The notes under the pieces were generated by a model. The model was not told where the DNA came from. It ran no database searches and saw nothing but the letters and a program-made list of their open reading frames with translations. Positions 1-9,990 of a DNA stretch of 64,000 nt are shown here, piece after piece. A program made the translations under genes and the position numbers. Positions within the stretch are counted from its first letter, which is position 1. Every line of letters starts with the position of its first letter. Origin of the DNA: Gracilaria domingensis (lineage: Eukaryota > Rhodophyta > Florideophyceae > Gracilariales > Gracilariaceae). Location: the NCBI GenBank assembly GCA_022539475.1, contig VCMS01000182.1, positions 48,930-112,929 of the forward strand, given 5' to 3'.

Positions 1-104
1 AGGGAGAAGTCGCCGTACAGGGCTTACCATCTTCCCAGTCGCTTGACGCTTTGTAATTGAACTGAAGAAACCTTAATTGAACCACCCCTGCTGCACTTGC
101 AACT

Positions 105-176
105 TACAGCGAAGGGAATCGAACCTAGAACCTCTGAAATTGCACCCGCGCCGCCTACTCACTAGGCCAGGCGCGC
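105..176 (-). other. tRNA-Cys-like sequence, antisense in the retroelement leader
   Basis: Read on the minus strand there is an A-box-like block (169 to 154) and a perfect B box GGTTCGATTCC (125 to 115) at the spacing of a real tRNA. The residue at the anticodon position is GCA (Cys), with T33 and a purine at 37. The anticodon, T and acceptor stems pair poorly, so this is not a working tRNA gene. It could be a tRNA-derived SINE head, a tRNA pseudogene, or a captured copy of a tRNA primer. Its antisense orientation upstream of gag is the orientation of a primer-binding site. Confidence 0.4.
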
Positions 177-326
177 GGCACTGCTTGTCTGCAACCTGCA
201 AATTGCAATTTTTTCAAGTGGCAGCGCGAGGCTTGATTTGCTCTTTTCGAAAAATTAGACAATATATTTTGGCAACCCCCCCGTTTGAGCCAATTTTAAA
301 GGTTTTTCATTCGCGCAACTCATACC

Positions 327-1199
327 ATGACGACCCCTCAAGGCAACCCAGGCACACCCCCACAGGTGCGTGCAGGTCAAATCATCCAAAGCATGGCTCG
401 CGCGCTTGATGAAACACGGGCTCAGATGGAATTGTTGAAGCAAGAAGCGCAAACGAAGATATCCGCTCTCGAGACCTCACTCAGTGTCCTAGCCAATAAG
501 GACAGCCCAGCCACGAATCCAAAGATCGACAAGCCCCCAACGTTCATTGGAAAGCAAAACATTGACAGTTGGATCACTCATATTCGCAATTATCTTGATG
601 GAACCCCCGACGACAAAGCATTAACGATTGCGCTTAGTTACATCAGTGGAGCTGCTCATGAGCGGTATCTCGCCCAGCAAAGAAATGAACTGGAGTTGCA
701 AACCCTTGAGGAACTCTTTGAACATCTTCAGAAACGATTTACTATTGTCAACAAAGAGAAAGTTGCTCGAGACAAACTAAGCAAGTGGAAGCAGTACAAA
801 GATTTTCAACAGTTCAATGAAGACTTCCTCAAGATTGTGCTCAAAATCCCTAACATCAGTATGGAAGAGCAAATCGACAGATATACCAGAGGCTTGAAAA
901 GTTACATCTGGAAAGAGCTCTGCACCAATGAGTACAGATATTTGACTGATGCCATGAAAGACGATGAGCGAGTGGAATCTGCTTTCCGAAGGGGTGGACA
1001 GGCGCAATTTGGCAGGCAACCTGGGGGCTCTGGATCATCTCGAGGACCGCTACGCATGGATATTGGAAATATGAAGCTGAAGAAGTTAACCAAGGAAGAG
1101 CGCGAGAACTGTAGAAAGTTGGGACTCTGTTTCCGCTGTCGACAACCTGGACACATGGCACGCGATAAACAGTGCCCAAAAAACTCCCAGAGGAACTGA
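327..1199 (+). CDS. gag: Ty3 Gag (nucleocapsid-capsid) protein
   Basis: A 290-residue Gag precursor that would assemble the retrotransposon particle. It has a short coiled-coil-like segment (about residues 28-55), then the helical retrotransposon Gag region (about 70-230), then a basic Gly/Arg-rich stretch. A zinc knuckle near the C-terminus (from about residue 268) reads CX2CX4HX6C, two residues longer between His and the last Cys than the usual CX2CX4HX4C. The ATG lies in an acceptable context (accATGa) after a leader without other coding signs. The frame is uninterrupted, unlike pol. The last codons contain the slippery heptamer that leads into the pol frame. Confidence 0.85.
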   Translation: MTTPQGNPGTPPQVRAGQIIQSMARALDETRAQMELLKQEAQTKISALETSLSVLANKDSPATNPKIDKPPTFIGKQNIDSWITHIRNYLDGTPDDKALTIALSYISGAAHERYLAQQRNELELQTLEELFEHLQKRFTIVNKEKVARDKLSKWKQYKDFQQFNEDFLKIVLKIPNISMEEQIDRYTRGLKSYIWKELCTNEYRYLTDAMKDDERVESAFRRGGQAQFGRQPGGSGSSRGPLRMDIGNMKLKKLTKEERENCRKLGLCFRCRQPGHMARDKQCPKNSQRN

Positions 1200-4100
1200 C
1201 TTCAGGGTCATCTGAAGAACCCACGTCAGTTCCACCGGACCACCATTGCACCCCACTAAATTCCATCGAAACGCAACAATTGATTAAGCCAGCAAACCCC
1301 GTACCCATTGAATCTGCAGATAAACATCGTACCCAAGAAGAAATACCAAGCAACGGAAGACCTAAAATTCTTACCTCACGCTTAGCGTCACTATTTGAAA
1401 CCCCCTCTGTTGGACTACTCCTTGCATATGTATTCATCAATAGCAGAAATTGTACGGCTCTGTTCGATAACGGTTCCGAAATCAGTTTTTTGTCCAAGGC
1501 CATCTGCAAAAGCATGAAGATCCCAACCATTGACACTAGTTATGAAACCGAAATGGCCAACGGTTCCATTACTGTGCTCCAGGAAACCCGAGAAGATGGA
1601 GTAGATATCCAGATTGAAGAACTACGAGAAAAGAGACGCTTCGCAATATGTGCATTATACGGATATGACGTCATTTTAGGAAAAGACTGACTATATGAAT
1701 ATAACCCCTATATAAACCACCGAACCAATGAAATTTCTTTTGTTCACAATTCCAGAACCATTTTCATCAAAGCAAACATTAAGAAGAACGAGAAGTTAAT
1801 TTCTGTGAACAAAATCAAGAAGTCAATTCGAAGGAAGCTACCTGTATTTGTTGTAGCACTTCGGCCTTCAAAAGAAGAAACCTATGAACCAGCGAATGAT
1901 CATAAACTCGAAGAACTACTTGAAGAATACAAGGACATTTTTCCAGAGAAATTACCAAAAGGATTACCCCTCACCGAGAACAAGATTTTCATATCGAGTT
2001 ATCCCCTGAAGCAACACCTCAGAAGAAAGACGTATATCGAATGTCAGAAAAAGAGTTGAAAGAGCTAAAGAAGCAACTCAATGAACTTTTGGAACAAGGT
2101 TTTATTTGACCTAGTTCAAGCCCTTGGGGTGCCCCTGTTCTTTTCGCAGCAAAGAAGGATGGGAGCTTAAGACTTTGCATTGATTACCGAGCCCTCAATA
2201 AGTTGACCATCAAAAATAGTTACCCTATTCCAAGGATTGATGATATTTTTGACCAACTCCGTGGCCCAAAAGTATTTTCAAAAATCGATTTAAGGTGGGG
2301 TTACCACCAAATTCGAGTCTCTGATACCTCCATTCCACTGACCGCTTTCAGAACTGGATATGGTCATTTTGAGTTTCTTGTCCTACCTTTCGGCCTCACC
2401 AACGCACCCGCAAGTTTCATGAGCTTAATGAACAATGTACTGAAGGATCATTTGGATAAATTTGTCCTGGTGTATCTCGACGACATTCTTATTTACAGCA
2501 AAACTGTAGAGGAGCATATGAAACACATTAGAAAAGTATTCCACGAACTTCGTGCACACAAGCTGTATGGGAAGCTTTCAAAGTGTGAATTTCTAGAGAA
2601 GGAGGTTGAATACCTCGGGCATGTGGTTACACCCGAAGGAATATCAGTAGAGAAACAAAAAGTGAAAGCCATCACAAATTGGGAAACACCGAAGAATAAG
2701 ACCGATGTTCAAGCTTTTCTTGGACTTGTTAATTACTACCGACGATTTATTAAGAACTGCTGCGAAATATCAAAACCACTGACCGCTCTGTGTGGAAATA
2801 ACCCATTCAAGTGGGGAGGGGATCAAGAAAACGCCTTCAAAAATCTGAAACAAGCAGTTTCAAGTACACCAGTGCTCCGTCATTTTGACCCAAAACTGCC
2901 TATCATCGTAACCACTGACGCATCTCAGTATGCTCTAGGAGCAGTGTTGGAAAAAGTAGAAAACGGTATTGCCCGACCTGTTGCATTTCATTCAAGAACC
3001 TTGAATCCAGCTGAGCAACGCTACGCCGCCCACGAGCGAGAACTTCTTGCAGTTGTAGACACGTTAAGAGTTTGGAGAGTCTACTTACATGGACAACGCT
3101 TCAAAGTGCGTACAGATCATTTTCCACTGAAGTATCTGCAAACACAGCCAAATCTTTCCCAACGTCAAGTGAGATGGCTCGAAAGGATTGTTGAGTTCGA
3201 TTTCACTTTCGAACCAATGAAAGGAAAATCCGACATAGTTGCAGATGTTCTCTCAAGATATCCTAAGCATGTTGAAGATCCGCTGGCTAGTAACCTCTCT
3301 CTACTAGATGAAGCAATCTCCAGAACCAACCCGTTGAATTCTTTATCTCTTATTGGTGAAATATCTAAGAAGGATATGCGCGCATTCACTGAAGGATACA
3401 AGAATGACAACGAATTCTTTGCTTCATACAAGAACCCTGAACTCCCCTTTGAACGAAAAGGTAATCTTCTCTATTTCAAGAATAAGCTGTGTGTACCGAG
3501 CGGAGAAATCAGAACTAAGATTTCATTTGAAAATCATGATATTCCTTCGTCAGGACATATGGCATTTAAAAAGACATTAAGAAGAATTTGGAAATCATAC
3601 TTTTGGAAGACCCTCAGAAAAGACGTATACACCTACACGAAAACATGCCAGAGGTGTCAAGAGACGAAGCCAATTACCAAGAAGCCGCATGGATATCTCC
3701 AGCCATTATAACCCCCATTGAAGAAGTGGTCTCAGATCACAATGGATTTCATTACTCCACTTCCACGAACTAAGTCTGGAAACAGTGCCATATATGTAGT
3801 AGTCGATCGCCTTTCGAAACTTATACGCATCATTCCCACAACCAAGAATGTCACCGCTGTAGAAACAGCCAAGTTATATCTGGAGAATATCTATCGTCAT
3901 CATGGACTTTCTGATTCCATAGTATCCGATAGAGATTCAATATTTATGAGTAAGTTCTGGAAGGAAGTATTCCAATCACTTGGAACAAAGTTGAAGCCAT
4001 CATCAGCATATCACCCACAGACTGATGGACAAACCGAAGTAATGAATAAGAAGATCGAAGAAATGATCCGATGTTTTGTTAATTACAGACAGAATAATTG

Positions 4101-4797
4101 GGACGAGCATCTCATTCAATTTGAAGTTGCTTACAACTCTTCGGTCGATTCTACCACGTCATTTACTCCCTTCTTTCTCACATATGGGGAAGAACCACGT
4201 GTTTTACCAATGGACATAATTACCTCCAAGAATCAAGCTGCTTCTGATTTTTTGACAAGTATCTCGGAGGCTGTTAGGCTTGCACGAAACCAAATCTCCA
4301 AGACAAACAAGTACTCTGAAACGTACTAAAATCAGAAAAGAACGCCTTGCGATTTTAGAGTTGGTGACCAAGTCATGCTTTCAACTAAAAAACTCAAAAT
4401 GAACGAAACAGGCCCACGGAACAAGTTGGGAATCAAGTACTGCGGTCCATTCATCATTACTGAACAAGTGAGCCCAGTTACCTTTCGACTTGATATAGGA
4501 CCTGTCGTGAAGCAAAGAAAAATACATGACGTGTTTCACTGTCAATTACTCAGAAGATACCACGAGGACACTATCATGAGAAAATCACAGCCAAAGCCCA
4601 CAGCCATCAAACTATCTGACGGAACAGAAGAATATGAAGTACAAGCAATTCTTAATCATCGAAAACGGAAACGCAAGTCAGAATACCTTGTCAAATGGCT
4701 TGGTTATCCCGATCACGAAAATATGTGGCTCCCTGAATCCGAACTCAAGAACTGTTTTGACCTTCTAGAGCAGTACAAAAGAAGCCATAACCTCTGA
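1172..4797 (+). pseudogene. pol: Ty3 Pol: protease, RT, RNase H, integrase, chromodomain (broken)
   Basis: The protease region has a D-N-G-S active-site box (about 1467). Reverse transcriptase has YLDD at 2473-2484, and RNase H has its TTDAS box near 2908. The integrase has an HHCC zinc domain (about 3530-3660) and a D,D,E core (about 3737-4035), followed by a GPY/F-like region and a chromodomain (about 4640-4770). Breaks: a stop at 1688-1690, a frameshift near 1985-2040, TGA at 2107-2109 where the family has Arg, TAA at 3709-3711 and TAA at 4327-4329. All domains downstream of the frameshift share one frame, so decay is recent enough for full alignment. The product would cut, copy and integrate the element; the chromodomain normally steers integration to modified histones. 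Confidence 0.9.
1178..1233 (+). other. -1 ribosomal frameshift signal joining gag and pol
   Basis: The slippery heptamer A AAA AAC (1178-1184) is in the correct zero-frame phase: the Gag codons are AAA and AAC. A 7-nt spacer follows, then a 9-bp perfect stem, GGAACTGAC (1192-1200) with GTCAGTTCC (1225-1233). Inside it is a second short stem (TTCAG with CTGAA, 1201-1205/1212-1216) closing a six-base loop. The protease frame is exactly -1 relative to gag and is open across this point, and gag stops at 1197-1199. Site, spacing, structure and frame all agree with classical retroviral-type -1 frameshifting. Confidence 0.8.
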
Positions 4798-4832
4798 ACA
4801 TTCGCGGGCCCAATAACCACCCATCACCAACA

Positions 4833-5345
4833 ATGACGAACAACGAACAGCCGAACATCGCGAACAATCTGCAACTCGACAACGCCAGTCAGTTTTACAG
4901 TCGTATAGTTCTTGGGGGACGAAGGATGCTTACCTGGTTTGAGGGTATTACCGATGAAATTTTCGAGAGATTTCGTCTTGGGTGGGCCTTATGTCGTATT
5001 TGCTTTGCCTTTCCGCAAGTTCGAGGACCATTTCTAACCCCAGAGAATGCGATCATGCTAAGAAAGCTATTCAAAGCTTATGAAGATGGCACACTTGAAG
5101 ATATTCATGAAGAGTTCGTTCTATTCCTATTCTCTTACCTGGTATCTCAGTTTGGTCACCTCTCGCCGGACCCCGGAGAGACATTCTTGAATACAATTGA
5201 AAGTGCTTTTCTACACATCGAGGAATTTGGAGATAATACTGATCTTTCCATAACGTTTGAACCGCGTTCCGATATGATTCTCTTCCCTAACCCTCCAGGA
5301 CAGTTTGAAAATCATCCTATTCCGAATGGTACGCCCAACAACTAA
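4833..5345 (+). CDS. Extra ORF between chromodomain and 3' LTR, unknown function
   Basis: An intact 170-residue ORF starting at an ATG 36 bases after the pol stop and ending 25 bases before the polypurine tract. I do not recognise a family. The protein looks folded: a helical, aromatic-rich centre (about residues 30-120) and a proline-rich, low-complexity tail. It has no zinc knuckle, signal peptide or clear membrane segment. Its position matches that of env-like or accessory ORFs in some LTR elements, but nothing supports an envelope function. That it is unbroken while pol carries several stops is notable. Expression would need a subgenomic or spliced RNA, or reinitiation. Confidence 0.6.
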   Translation: MTNNEQPNIANNLQLDNASQFYSRIVLGGRRMLTWFEGITDEIFERFRLGWALCRICFAFPQVRGPFLTPENAIMLRKLFKAYEDGTLEDIHEEFVLFLFSYLVSQFGHLSPDPGETFLNTIESAFLHIEEFGDNTDLSITFEPRSDMILFPNPPGQFENHPIPNGTPNN

Positions 5346-5560
5346 CGAGTCGGGGCAACTCTCCTTAATGGGGGAAGTGATGTTAGGATTTCGTTAATTC
5401 TGGTCATGTTTTTATTTGAATTTGTTATATTGCTATGCTTTTAGTTAGTCATTTAATGTTTTGATGCTTTCTTTGAATTCCCCGTGATCTAGCGATCCGA
5501 TTTGATACCCTAATGATCCTCAGAGTCTTTGTTTGACATTAGTTGTCATAATGTTACCAA

Positions 5561-5580
5561 GACATCTCACGTGTGATGTC
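5561..5580 (+). promoter_or_regulatory. Near-perfect palindrome centred on CACGTG
   Basis: A 20-bp palindrome (one mismatched pair) with CACGTG in the middle, the core bound by bHLH and bZIP factors (E-box/G-box). It lies in the U3-like half of the LTR. A regulatory role is inferred. Confidence 0.4.
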
Positions 5581-5592
5581 TGCATCGTCAGT

Positions 5593-5600
5593 TGACGTCA
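5593..5600 (+). promoter_or_regulatory. TGACGTCA (CRE-type bZIP site) in LTR
   Basis: A perfect TGACGTCA octamer embedded in a larger imperfect inverted repeat (GTCAG...CTGAC). This is the consensus of CREB/ATF-type bZIP sites. It lies between the G-box palindrome and the heat-shock-like array. Confidence 0.4.
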
Positions 5601-5630
5601 TGACTGACTTCATAATTTCGGTGCCTTGCC

Positions 5631-5680
5631 GAAACTTCTACAAATGGACACGTTGCAGGAACTTCTAGAAGGTTCTAGAA
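5631..5680 (+). promoter_or_regulatory. Heat-shock-element-like array in LTR
   Basis: TTCTAGAAGGTTCTAGAA (5663-5680) is four perfectly phased alternating nTTCn/nGAAn units, the consensus of a heat shock factor site. A fifth GAA sits just upstream out of phase, and a partial element (GAA..TTC..CAA) begins at 5631. HSF binding and heat induction are inferred from the consensus only. Confidence 0.5.
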
Positions 5681-5729
5681 GACTCCACTGTCGATTTCTA
5701 CCCACAGTTTCTACACTAATTCCGACGCA

Positions 5730-7751
5730 AGGGCCAGTACTCATAGACACATTAGTTTGAGGGATATTCTAGAAATCTGCGTCAGCGACCTTATTTTCGA
5801 AGGTCCGATTCTCCATATAAACCCTGGTCGACTGCCCGACCTCTCCTCGGCAGTCACCATCGTTCACGTTCTCAACCTCAGACCCAGTGTTCTCACATTC
5901 GGCCTCAAACATTTCAACGGCCCGAAAGAAAAGGAGAAGAGCCAAGAGTTATTGAAGCTACCGGCCGGTGCCCCCGTATATGTTTTTCGGGAGAGCTCAA
6001 AACAATGGGAGGGTCCCTTCCCCTTTATACGTATTAATGGTGAAAACTTCGTTGTTCAACTTCCTCATGGGCGGCGTATATTCCGTTCCAGTGTCGTAAA
6101 GCCAGTCTTGAAGTCACAGCTCCAGACTAGGACTACTTCTTCTAACAAAGAAGTTGCTGGAGGGGATTCAATGGAAATGAACGCAAAGGTTACAGCGTAA
6201 GAAGTAACGGCAATGTTTGGGGAGACCTTTACTGTGGAAGATTTGTCACCAGGATACGAGGACTTTTCGGATGCACGCGCAAAGGAACTTTTGGGTTTGA
6301 AGCAGCGTGGTACATTTGAAGTTGTTGATCCAGATCAAGTTTCCAGCGGGACTCGCATTTACCGGTCAAGATGGGTGGATGTCGTAAAATCGATGGAAGG
6401 AAAGGCGCTGAAAAAGTCACGATTGGTGGCCCAGAACTACAGAGATCGCGGAGCATTATACATCGCAACGAAGTCTCTCACCGTCAGTCGACTTGGTCAG
6501 AGGATAGCTATTGCCCTCTCTGCCATGATTCCGAGACACAAGTCGTACGTCCGAGACATCTCGCAAGCTTACATTCAGTCAGAGTCAGCAATCGAACGAA
6601 ACATCTACCTCTGCCCGCCACCAGAGATGAAATTAGATTCTGGCAAGGTGCTTCGTGTTCTTAAGCCTTTATACGGAATACCGGAAAGTGGACTCCATTG
6701 GTTTGTTACATACCAGACCCACCACAGGAACCACCTCGAGATGACCCCAACGCTCGCAGACCCATGTGTGTTATAAAAACGATCAGGATTGGATTTGGAA
6801 GGGATTGCGATTCTTCAGGTGGATGACTCTTTTGGTCATGGAACAGCGAGGTTTCTTGAAGATGAGGAGGAGCACTCGACGAAGTTTGAGTCAAAGCCTC
6901 CTAAGTGTCTGCAAGAGAGCGATTCTGCTACATTCAATGGCATCAACATTCGTACGAAGCCAGATGGTACTGTTATTATCGATCAAAGCGAAAAACTGCG
7001 GTCCTTGAAGCAACCACGCTCGCGAGAAGACTTCGTTAGCCTTAGAGCGCAAGTGCTATATATAGGATGTTGTACGCGTCCAGATCTGTCAGCAGCAGTG
7101 CAGCTTCTTGCGAGCTCCGTGAACGCACCGGACTCTCTTCATTATCGAAGAATGACGGCAGTTGTGAGCCGATGTCATGAGACTGTGAACACTGGACTGA
7201 CTTATGTGCCTTTAGACATGAGTTCCTTGCGTCTTATGCTCTTCACAGATGCCTCATTCGGCAATGCCGAGAAGCTCAAGTCGCAGTTAGGATTTTTCTT
7301 GGTTTTGGATGATGGGAACAATCGCGGCAACATAATACACTATGGAAGTTCAAAGTGCAAACGAGTGGCTCGCTCCGTCATGGCAGCCGAAGTACACGCG
7401 TTGGTTTACGGGTTTGATCAGGCCTACGTGGGTAAGGAAATTCTGGAAGAACGTTTAGGGAACGATGTTCCACTTGATGCATATGTGGATTTGCGCACCG
7501 TTTTTAACTTTGTGGCAAAATGTGGATCTACTCTTGAAAAGAGGCTACAGATTGATGTATCAGCATTGAAGGAAAGTCACAGTCGTGGCGAGCTGAGGTA
7601 TTTGGCGTGGATCCCTGGAGATCAAAACGTTGGTGACGGCTTAACCAAGGGCTTAGTTGGCAATGGTCATCCACTCTGGAAACTGATGACTACGAACACG
7701 ATATCTCTGCAGCCAACGGGTTGCACAAGAATCAACGTCAACACTGTTTGA
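5730..7751 (+). pseudogene. pol: Ty1/copia Pol remnant: integrase C-term, RT, RNase H
   Basis: The 3' part of a copia polyprotein in one reading frame. First comes the integrase C-terminal region (about 5890-6110, with the PAGAPVYVFRE-type block). RT follows, from a DISQAYIQS box (about 6555) to its VDD catalytic box (about 6820). RNase H has an FTDASFG box (about 7235), a conserved Glu near SVMAAE and a GDGLTKG terminal block. In-frame TAA stops lie at 6198-6200 and 6774-6776, with a small sequence disturbance just after the second. Gag, protease and the integrase core are absent because the coding sequence begins directly after the Ty3 LTR, which suggests the Ty3 element inserted into, or truncated, this copia. 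Confidence 0.85.
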
Positions 7752-8229
7752 AGGGATTTTTGAAAAGAAAAATTCTGGAGTGTCGAGAGTTGACAGTGAC
7801 GTGGGCTGATATCATGGTGGTTGTGATCAACATTGCTGACCTTGAATTTTTGTTTACGGAGAGAGGCTGTAACGGGAATTGAATTGATTTGAATATATGG
7901 AATGCCTGAAAGTGAAGTACGATGTAGGCAAGCAAGTAGCACTTAAGTAGTTATTCTCATGATAAGCAGTAAAGGATGATCATCATCGAACATTGTAAGT
8001 AATATACAACCCCCATCTTGCCCCACAACGCATATCGAGAATCCGCTTCACGGCAGCCCTCAACCACAGGCACCTTTGCGCCAGTGGAATCGGCAGAACC
8101 TCTTTCACTCAGCCATATAGCAGGCCGGGTGTGAGACTGCTTCTGTGAGAAGCCCAGACTTTGTCGCAACAGCCCAACAGAGGGCCGTACGTCAGAGCGA
8201 GAGCTTGACTCAGTTTCACTGTACTGTCG
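7752..8229. other. Copia 3' end and spacer, no gene seen
   Basis: AT-rich DNA following the copia stop. A purine-rich run followed by TGTAACGGG (about 7855-7875) could be the polypurine tract and the start of an LTR, but I find no second LTR to confirm it. The right part grades into the C-terminal end of the gag-like pseudogene on the other strand. Confidence 0.4.
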
Positions 8230-9990
8230 GCAGTACACTGTGTTTTCTAGGCTGTGTCTCAACACTACTGGGTGACCGACCGGCATTGCGCGAGGCATAG
8301 CCGCCATTGCAGTCGCTTGCTCCTCGATGAACTGTCGCTCTCACGGGTCGTAGTACATCCAGAACCCGGAACGGGTAGAAATTCGCCGCGGTGATCGGTC
8401 TCGGAATTGCTGTCGCCTGTCATGCTGCCAAGCTACCGGAGCTAGGTCCCAATCGACCCTATCGATGACATCCAACAATTCCCCAACCTTTTTCTGGTTA
8501 TTCTCGGAACCCAAGGGGGTAACGAGATCAATTCTTCGAAGGAGCCACCTCAGATTCGGAGGGAGAAATCACAAACGGTAATGGTCATAGACATCCCACA
8601 GGAGGTGAACGGCGACGCGGGCAGCCCACTCGGCAAGAACCAAAGACGAATAGCCCGAGTTGGGATTGTCTATCAACCGCGAACCAATGTAGTAGATACT
8701 CGGCGGGAGTTCACCGAAGCACCCCGCGGAGACCTCTACACAGCTCCATCACGACGGAAAGCCCACATATCGGGAGGCCAAGGCGTCGAAGCGCAAACGA
8801 TCAACTTCCAAGTTTGGACACGAAACTAGGAGTCCCCGACCGGAGCGCGCATTCTGTTCGAATCGGACTCGTCTCTCAAAGTCGTAGAGATCCTTGTTGT
8901 GTCGCTTACTTCTGCAGAGGTATCGGAACTCCGCCCTGAGCAGAGGACGACTTTATAGGAGAATATCAGGGTCAACCTCACTGAAATGGTATCGATGCTC
9001 CGCTTCCGGAAATTTTGCCAAGGCGTTACCATAGGAGACCTCACCGTAGGTACGGTAATGCGAGACGTCAAAGTCATATTTAGCCCGGAATCGGATGGTC
9101 GTATCGCAATCTTTCAACTCTTAAGTAAGCGAGTCGCGCCATATCCCCACGTGCGTGGTCAAGGGATTCTCCGAGATCGTAACCAAGCAAATGCGGCTCG
9201 AACGCTTTGCGGGTTCGCCACTCGCGGGAGCGCACCGCATCCCGAGGAAACCCACCTGGGAGCACTGCGTTCACGGAGTAGGAATCGATGAGAGCATCAT
9301 CTGTCACAGCTGTCGGGTGAAACCACGTGGCGCGGGAGAAGATCAACCACTCACGTCGGGTATCCCGGTTCACGAGGAACTCCCTACCAATTCACCGAGG
9401 AGAGTTCACCGTCAACGGTACGGCCTGCTCGGAATTCCGGGCGATGGCGTTGGGGTCATAGAGCTGTTGCAACGGAGCCACGGGAGGAGCCAGAGCTATC
9501 GGGAGAGGCGCACCCGGATGGGGATAAGCTTCATAGAAGTTGAAAGAAGCTACCGCTTGCGGGATAGGCTGAGTCGGAACTTGAGGATGCAGGAAACCTG
9601 GATGGTTGTACCCCGCGTAGGGTTGAGCGAACGGACCGCTGTACGGATTCCCCTGAGAGAGAGGAGCTGATTGGAAGCCACCAAAGTACTATGAAAAACT
9701 CTGAGGAGGGTGTCCTCGTAGTGAAGCACTGCCCGAGAGCACCTCAGACACCGTTTGCGGAGATGACGACGAGTTCCCCGGGAAAGGGTTGGTATGAAAC
9801 GGATTCGTATTCATTCCTGCCGAAGGAGAAGAAGAATCAGTAGGTACTGGTATCGAACGCCGAGGTACGAGAGGAGAAGGAGTAGTTGTATCCGAAGCCG
9901 GAGGCGAAAGCCGCTTGCGTGGGAGAACAGAGTGGTCGGTGGAACTCCGAGGGGACGTCACATTTATACTTCGGATGCCGGTGTGTCGCC
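8230..9990 (-). pseudogene. Gag-like protein of an unfamiliar retroelement family, copy A
   Basis: Translating the minus strand across small frame changes gives a protein that matches copy B (48598-50355) along its length. The order is a Pro/Ser/Gln-rich N-terminus, then a block with SRA.WF...AV.DDAL.SY (about 9300), a central Arg-rich block with YGEVSYG (about 9020), a block with ELPP.I.YIGS.LI and LVLAEWAA (about 8690), then a weaker C-terminal part. Copy-specific stops occur near 9688 (TAG where B has CAG), near 8570 (TGA where B has TGG) and near 8350 (TGA where B has CGA). No zinc knuckle is visible. The family is not one I can name; Gag is inferred from its retroelement-like setting. 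Confidence 0.6.

Larger units (their letters stand above)
1..5729 (+). mobile_element. Ty3/gypsy chromovirus, 5' LTR outside window
   Basis: Most of a Ty3/gypsy retrotransposon in the order leader, gag, protease, reverse transcriptase, RNase H, integrase, chromodomain, extra ORF, polypurine tract, 3' LTR. That order with a C-terminal chromodomain defines chromoviruses. The 5' LTR is not seen, so the window begins inside the leader. Gag and pol lie in different frames joined by a canonical -1 frameshift signal. Pol is broken by stops and a frameshift, so this copy is defective. The right edge is approximate: the LTR starts clearly with TGTTAGG after the polypurine tract, but its end is inferred only from where copia coding sequence begins. 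Confidence 0.88.
5381..5729 (+). repeat. 3' LTR of the Ty3 chromovirus, with polypurine tract
   Basis: A purine run GGGGGAAGTGA (5370-5380) abuts TGTTAGG, the classic polypurine-tract/LTR junction. The LTR is about 350 bp. Its 3' edge is placed near a CA at 5728-5729 because copia pol sequence follows in frame, but the edge was not confirmed against a 5' LTR. It contains the palindromic G-box, the CRE-type octamer and the heat-shock-element array listed separately. Confidence 0.7.

Noticed and set aside
105-176. Functional tRNA-Cys gene on the minus strand
   Set aside because: The A and B boxes are good, but the anticodon, T and acceptor stems do not pair.
856-1536. 226-codon minus-strand ORF across gag
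   Set aside because: A shadow of the gag and protease coding regions on the other strand, with no motif.
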